A stretch of DNA of 64,000 nt from Gammaproteobacteria bacterium (GTDB lineage Bacteria > Pseudomonadota > Gammaproteobacteria > Nitrosococcales > Methylophagaceae): positions 1-64,000 of the forward strand of contig JAOUJZ010000005.1 of NCBI GenBank assembly GCA_029882915.1, read 5' to 3'. The notes below the pieces were generated by a model. The model worked only from the letters and a program-made list of their open reading frames with translations. It did no database searches and was not told the DNA's origin. Position 1 is the first letter of the stretch; the number at the start of each line of letters is the position of its first letter. Positions 61,563 to 64,000 of this stretch are shown piece after piece. The position numbers and the translations under genes are program-made.

Positions 61563-62852
61563 TTAGTGTGCCTGTTCTCTTTCGACTGCTCGGTAGGCAA
61601 TATCTGTACGATAATACATATCTTGCCAATGGATATTGTCGATGGTTTTATACGCCTTGTTTTGTGCTTCGGCAACTGTTGTTCCTAAGGCAGTTGCACA
61701 TAAAACACGGCCACCAGCGGTGACAACCTTACCATTTTTTAAGCGTGTGCCAGCATGAAAAACTTTCGTGCCATCCTGTTCGTCACTATTCAGGCCAGTG
61801 ATTTCATCCTCTTTGCGATATGTTTCAGGGTAGCCCCCAGCCGCTAATACAACACCTACAGCAGCACGCGAATCCCATTGCACATCAACAGTATCCAGCT
61901 TGCCATCCAAAGCCGCTTCACACAACATCACCAAGTCTGATTGCAAACGCATCATAATGGGCTGTGTTTCTGGATCACCAAAGCGACAGTTGTATTCCAC
62001 CACGCGTGGTGCGCCGTTAGTATCGATCATTAAGCCTGCGTATAAAAAGCCCACATAAGGTCTTCCGTCAGCGGCCATTCCTTTGACGGTTGGTTCAATC
62101 ACTTCGGTCATAATGCGATCGTGTACTGCTGGTGTTACTACTGGTGCAGGTGAATATGCTCCCATGCCGCCAGTATTAGGCCCTTGGTCACCATTGTCTC
62201 TGGCTTTGTGATCTTGCGATGTTGCTAAAGGTAAAATATGTTCTCCATCAACCATCACAATAAAACTGGCCTCTTCACCAGTCATGAACTCTTCAATGAC
62301 AACGCGATGACCCGCCTCGCCAAAGGCATTTCCGGATAACATGTCTTCCACAGCATCAATCGCCTGCTGTTCGGTTTGGGCGACAATCACTCCTTTACCG
62401 GCAGCCAGCCCATCTGCTTTAACCACAATCGGAGCACCCTGTTGTTTAATGTAGTCAACGGCGGGCGCAACATCAGTAAATACTTGATAAGCGGCAGTTG
62501 GAATTGCATGGCGAGCTAAGAAGTCTTTGGTAAAACTTTTCGATGCTTCCAACTGTGCCGCATCGCGTGATGGGCCAAAACAGCGAAGACCAGCATCATT
62601 AAAGGCATCAACTACACCCATTACTAGGGGCACCTCTGGTCCGACAATCGTCAGTTCAATGTTGTTATCTTTAGCAAATGTCACCAAACTAACAATATCA
62701 TCAACAGCGATATCGACATTTTCAATCCCTGTTTCAATAGCGGTTCCTGGATTTCCCGGTGCAACATAGACTTGAGTGCAACGCGGCGACTGGATTAACT
62801 TCCATGCTAACGCATGTTCACGACCGCCGCCGCCAATGACCAAAACCTTCAT
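61563..62852 (-). CDS. purD: Phosphoribosylamine-glycine ligase
   Basis: 429 residues of the ATP-grasp fold; second step of purine synthesis. It has KVLVIGGGGREHALAWKL, GPEVPLVMGVVD, VKADGLAAGKGVIVA, DHKARDNGDQGPNTGGMGAY and CRFGDPETQ. No purH lies next to it. Confidence 0.97.
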   Translation of the reverse strand: MKVLVIGGGGREHALAWKLIQSPRCTQVYVAPGNPGTAIETGIENVDIAVDDIVSLVTFAKDNNIELTIVGPEVPLVMGVVDAFNDAGLRCFGPSRDAAQLEASKSFTKDFLARHAIPTAAYQVFTDVAPAVDYIKQQGAPIVVKADGLAAGKGVIVAQTEQQAIDAVEDMLSGNAFGEAGHRVVIEEFMTGEEASFIVMVDGEHILPLATSQDHKARDNGDQGPNTGGMGAYSPAPVVTPAVHDRIMTEVIEPTVKGMAADGRPYVGFLYAGLMIDTNGAPRVVEYNCRFGDPETQPIMMRLQSDLVMLCEAALDGKLDTVDVQWDSRAAVGVVLAAGGYPETYRKEDEITGLNSDEQDGTKVFHAGTRLKNGKVVTAGGRVLCATALGTTVAEAQNKAYKTIDNIHWQDMYYRTDIAYRAVEREQAH

Positions 62853-63042
62853 AACTGCCTGCCAAATAAATCAATAAAGAGCGCTATGATACCGTAGATA
62901 GTTGGATAACTGAATTGATAACACTGCAAATATTGATTTAGATTAGGCTGAAAAAGTGAAGCGGAAGCTGATTGCAAAGAGTGTGGATTTTCTTTATCTT
63001 CAATCAGGTTGAATTATCTCAATAGTTATAGAGAGCCGAAAA

Positions 63043-63717
63043 GTGGAAGATCTTAAAACCTCAGAAGCGTGGCGTGTATTCCGTATCCAGTCAGAATTGA
63101 TTGATGGCATTGAAACACTCATTGACCTTGGACCGGCGGTCTCCATTTTTGGAAGTGCTCGCTTGTCGGAGAAATCGACTTATTATCAAGATGCTATCAA
63201 TGTTGCCCATAATTTATCTCGAGCCAAATTTTCAGTGATCAGCGGTGGTGGGCCAGGCATTATGGAAGCTGCCAGTAAAGGTGCTTACAAACAAGGCGGT
63301 CATTCAGTTGGCTTAAACATTGAGCTCCCGATGGAACAGGTGCCTAATCCTACTCAGGATATCAGCTTGAGTTTTAGATACTTTTTTGTACGAAAATTGA
63401 TGTTTGTGAAATATTCTATTGGTTATGTGGTTTTTCCAGGCGGATTTGGCACTTTGGATGAGTTTTTTGAAGCGTTAACACTTATCCAGACTAAAAAGAT
63501 CCGGCAATTTCCCGTTATTCTCTATGGATCAGCATTCTGGAACGGATTAATTGACTGGCTTAAAGATCAGATGCTTGAAGCAGGTTGTATCTCGGAAGAG
63601 GATTTTAACCTGTTCCAAATTGTTGATACGCCAGAAGAAGTACTGCCTATTATTCAACGACATTATGAACACTTGCGAGAACATCCCGAACACGAACATC
63701 GTTTCATCTCGGTATGA
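63043..63717 (+). CDS. LOG-family nucleotide phosphoribohydrolase-like protein (TIGR00730)
   Basis: 224 residues with the lysine-decarboxylase-like Rossmann fold. VSIFGSARLSEKSTYYQ, SVISGGGPGIMEAASKGA and the signature VFPGGFGTLDEFFEAL (PGGxGTxxE) are present. Family members cleave nucleoside monophosphates to base and ribose-5-phosphate (cytokinin-activating LOG, E. coli PpnN). The start is a GTG with GAGAG upstream. Confidence 0.92.
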   Translation: MEDLKTSEAWRVFRIQSELIDGIETLIDLGPAVSIFGSARLSEKSTYYQDAINVAHNLSRAKFSVISGGGPGIMEAASKGAYKQGGHSVGLNIELPMEQVPNPTQDISLSFRYFFVRKLMFVKYSIGYVVFPGGFGTLDEFFEALTLIQTKKIRQFPVILYGSAFWNGLIDWLKDQMLEAGCISEEDFNLFQIVDTPEEVLPIIQRHYEHLREHPEHEHRFISV

Positions 63718-63814
63718 TTAATATCAATAAATGAGTCGTTTTATAAAATTTGATTGGTTCAAAGCGATATAATTAATTAAAAAATCGACAACTAATAGTT
63801 TTAGGAATACGGCT

Positions 63815-64000
63815 TTGGAACAAACAGTCACTTTTGATCTTGATCTTATTCAACGCTACGATAAGGCTGGACCGCGCTATACATCCTACCCGACCGCCGT
63901 TGAGTTCGACGAAAATTTTAACGCTGACAGTTATCGGCAGCAAGTTCAACTATCTAATCAGCGTGGCGGCCCATTATCGTTGTATTTTCATTTGCCGTTT
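63815..64000 (+). CDS. hemN: Oxygen-independent coproporphyrinogen III dehydrogenase HemN, N-terminal part
   Basis: 62 codons open to the window edge. They include LIQRYDKAGPRYTSYPTAVEF and PLSLYFHLPF, the start of the radical-SAM HemN family just before its CxxxCxxC cluster motif, which lies beyond the edge. The start is a TTG with AGGA eight bases upstream. TATAAT at 63768-63773 may be its -10 box. Confidence 0.92.
   Translation, partial: MEQTVTFDLDLIQRYDKAGPRYTSYPTAVEFDENFNADSYRQQVQLSNQRGGPLSLYFHLPF

Noticed and set aside
63749-63763. Palindrome TTTGA-TTGGT-TCAAA upstream of hemN, at first sight an FNR site
   Set aside because: The half-site spacing is one base shorter than TTGAT-N4-ATCAA and its place relative to the TATAAT at 63768 does not fit a usual FNR position.

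Overview
The window is chromosomal DNA of a gammaproteobacterium. The evidence is a set of classic gene strings: rpsU-yqeY-dnaG-rpoD, hemA-prfA facing lolB-ispE-tRNA-Gln-prs-rplY-pth-ychF, gpmI-envC-ctpA facing yibN-grxC-secB-gpsA, and recF-gyrB. Genes are dense, both strands are used in blocks, and no phage, insertion sequence or CRISPR array was seen. Two metabolic signatures narrow the organism down. One is a methanofuran/tetrahydromethanopterin-type cofactor island (flavoprotein, DHPS-like protein, DUF447, MfnB), which in Gammaproteobacteria marks methylotrophs. The other is a complete form I RuBisCO operon (cbbR, cbbLS, cbbQ, cbbO) with a phosphoribulokinase elsewhere in the window. My inference is a methylotroph of the Methylophaga/Piscirickettsiaceae or Methylococcales type that can also run the Calvin cycle. 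The species cannot be fixed from the sequence alone.

Layout. 1-3346: start of murJ (-), a Sco-like thioredoxin-fold protein, oxyR (-), then rubredoxin and rubredoxin reductase. 3405-9044: recF, gyrB, a cytochrome b561 and a type II NADH dehydrogenase. 9181-12407: the C1-cofactor island, with overlapping genes. 12510-17966 (-): a two-receiver response regulator, DJ-1/YajL, CtpA, EnvC and GpmI. 18102-21619 (+): ArsR regulator, YibN, GrxC, SecB, GpsA and an unknown lipoprotein. 21677-26088: MidA, the folate genes folM/folK/folB, plsY and tsaD. 26226-30700: the macromolecular synthesis operon and a tRNA-Ile(CAU). 30796-37397: cbbR and the cbbLS-orf-cbbQO operon. 37858-45139: two CHASE histidine kinases and a TPP-enzyme/aldehyde dehydrogenase pair. 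45281-49103: MltD, TrmL and an unknown 522-residue protein. 49188-56308 (-): tRNA-Met, ychF, pth, rplY, prs, tRNA-Gln, ispE, lolB and a TPR lipoprotein. 56688-64000: hemA, prfA, hemF, tsaC, phosphoribulokinase, purD, a LOG-family protein and the start of hemN.

How the genes work together. The C1 island makes the carriers for formaldehyde oxidation to formate or CO2. RuBisCO plus phosphoribulokinase could refix CO2, with CbbQ/CbbO as the activase and CbbR as the switch. Oxygen and redox handling is spread over OxyR, rubredoxin and its reductase, NDH-2, cytochrome b561, and both the aerobic (HemF) and oxygen-independent (HemN) coproporphyrinogen oxidases.

Most worth a second look: two similar about 40-base hairpin repeats bracketing the whole cbb locus, one directly behind a tRNA gene; a strong hairpin and a small unrecognised gene inside the cbb operon; a response regulator whose first receiver has lost its phospho-acceptor; two tandem CHASE kinases without a partner; recF-gyrB without dnaA-dnaN; and two sizeable proteins of unknown function. 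Nothing in the window shows a clearly new defence or mobile system.
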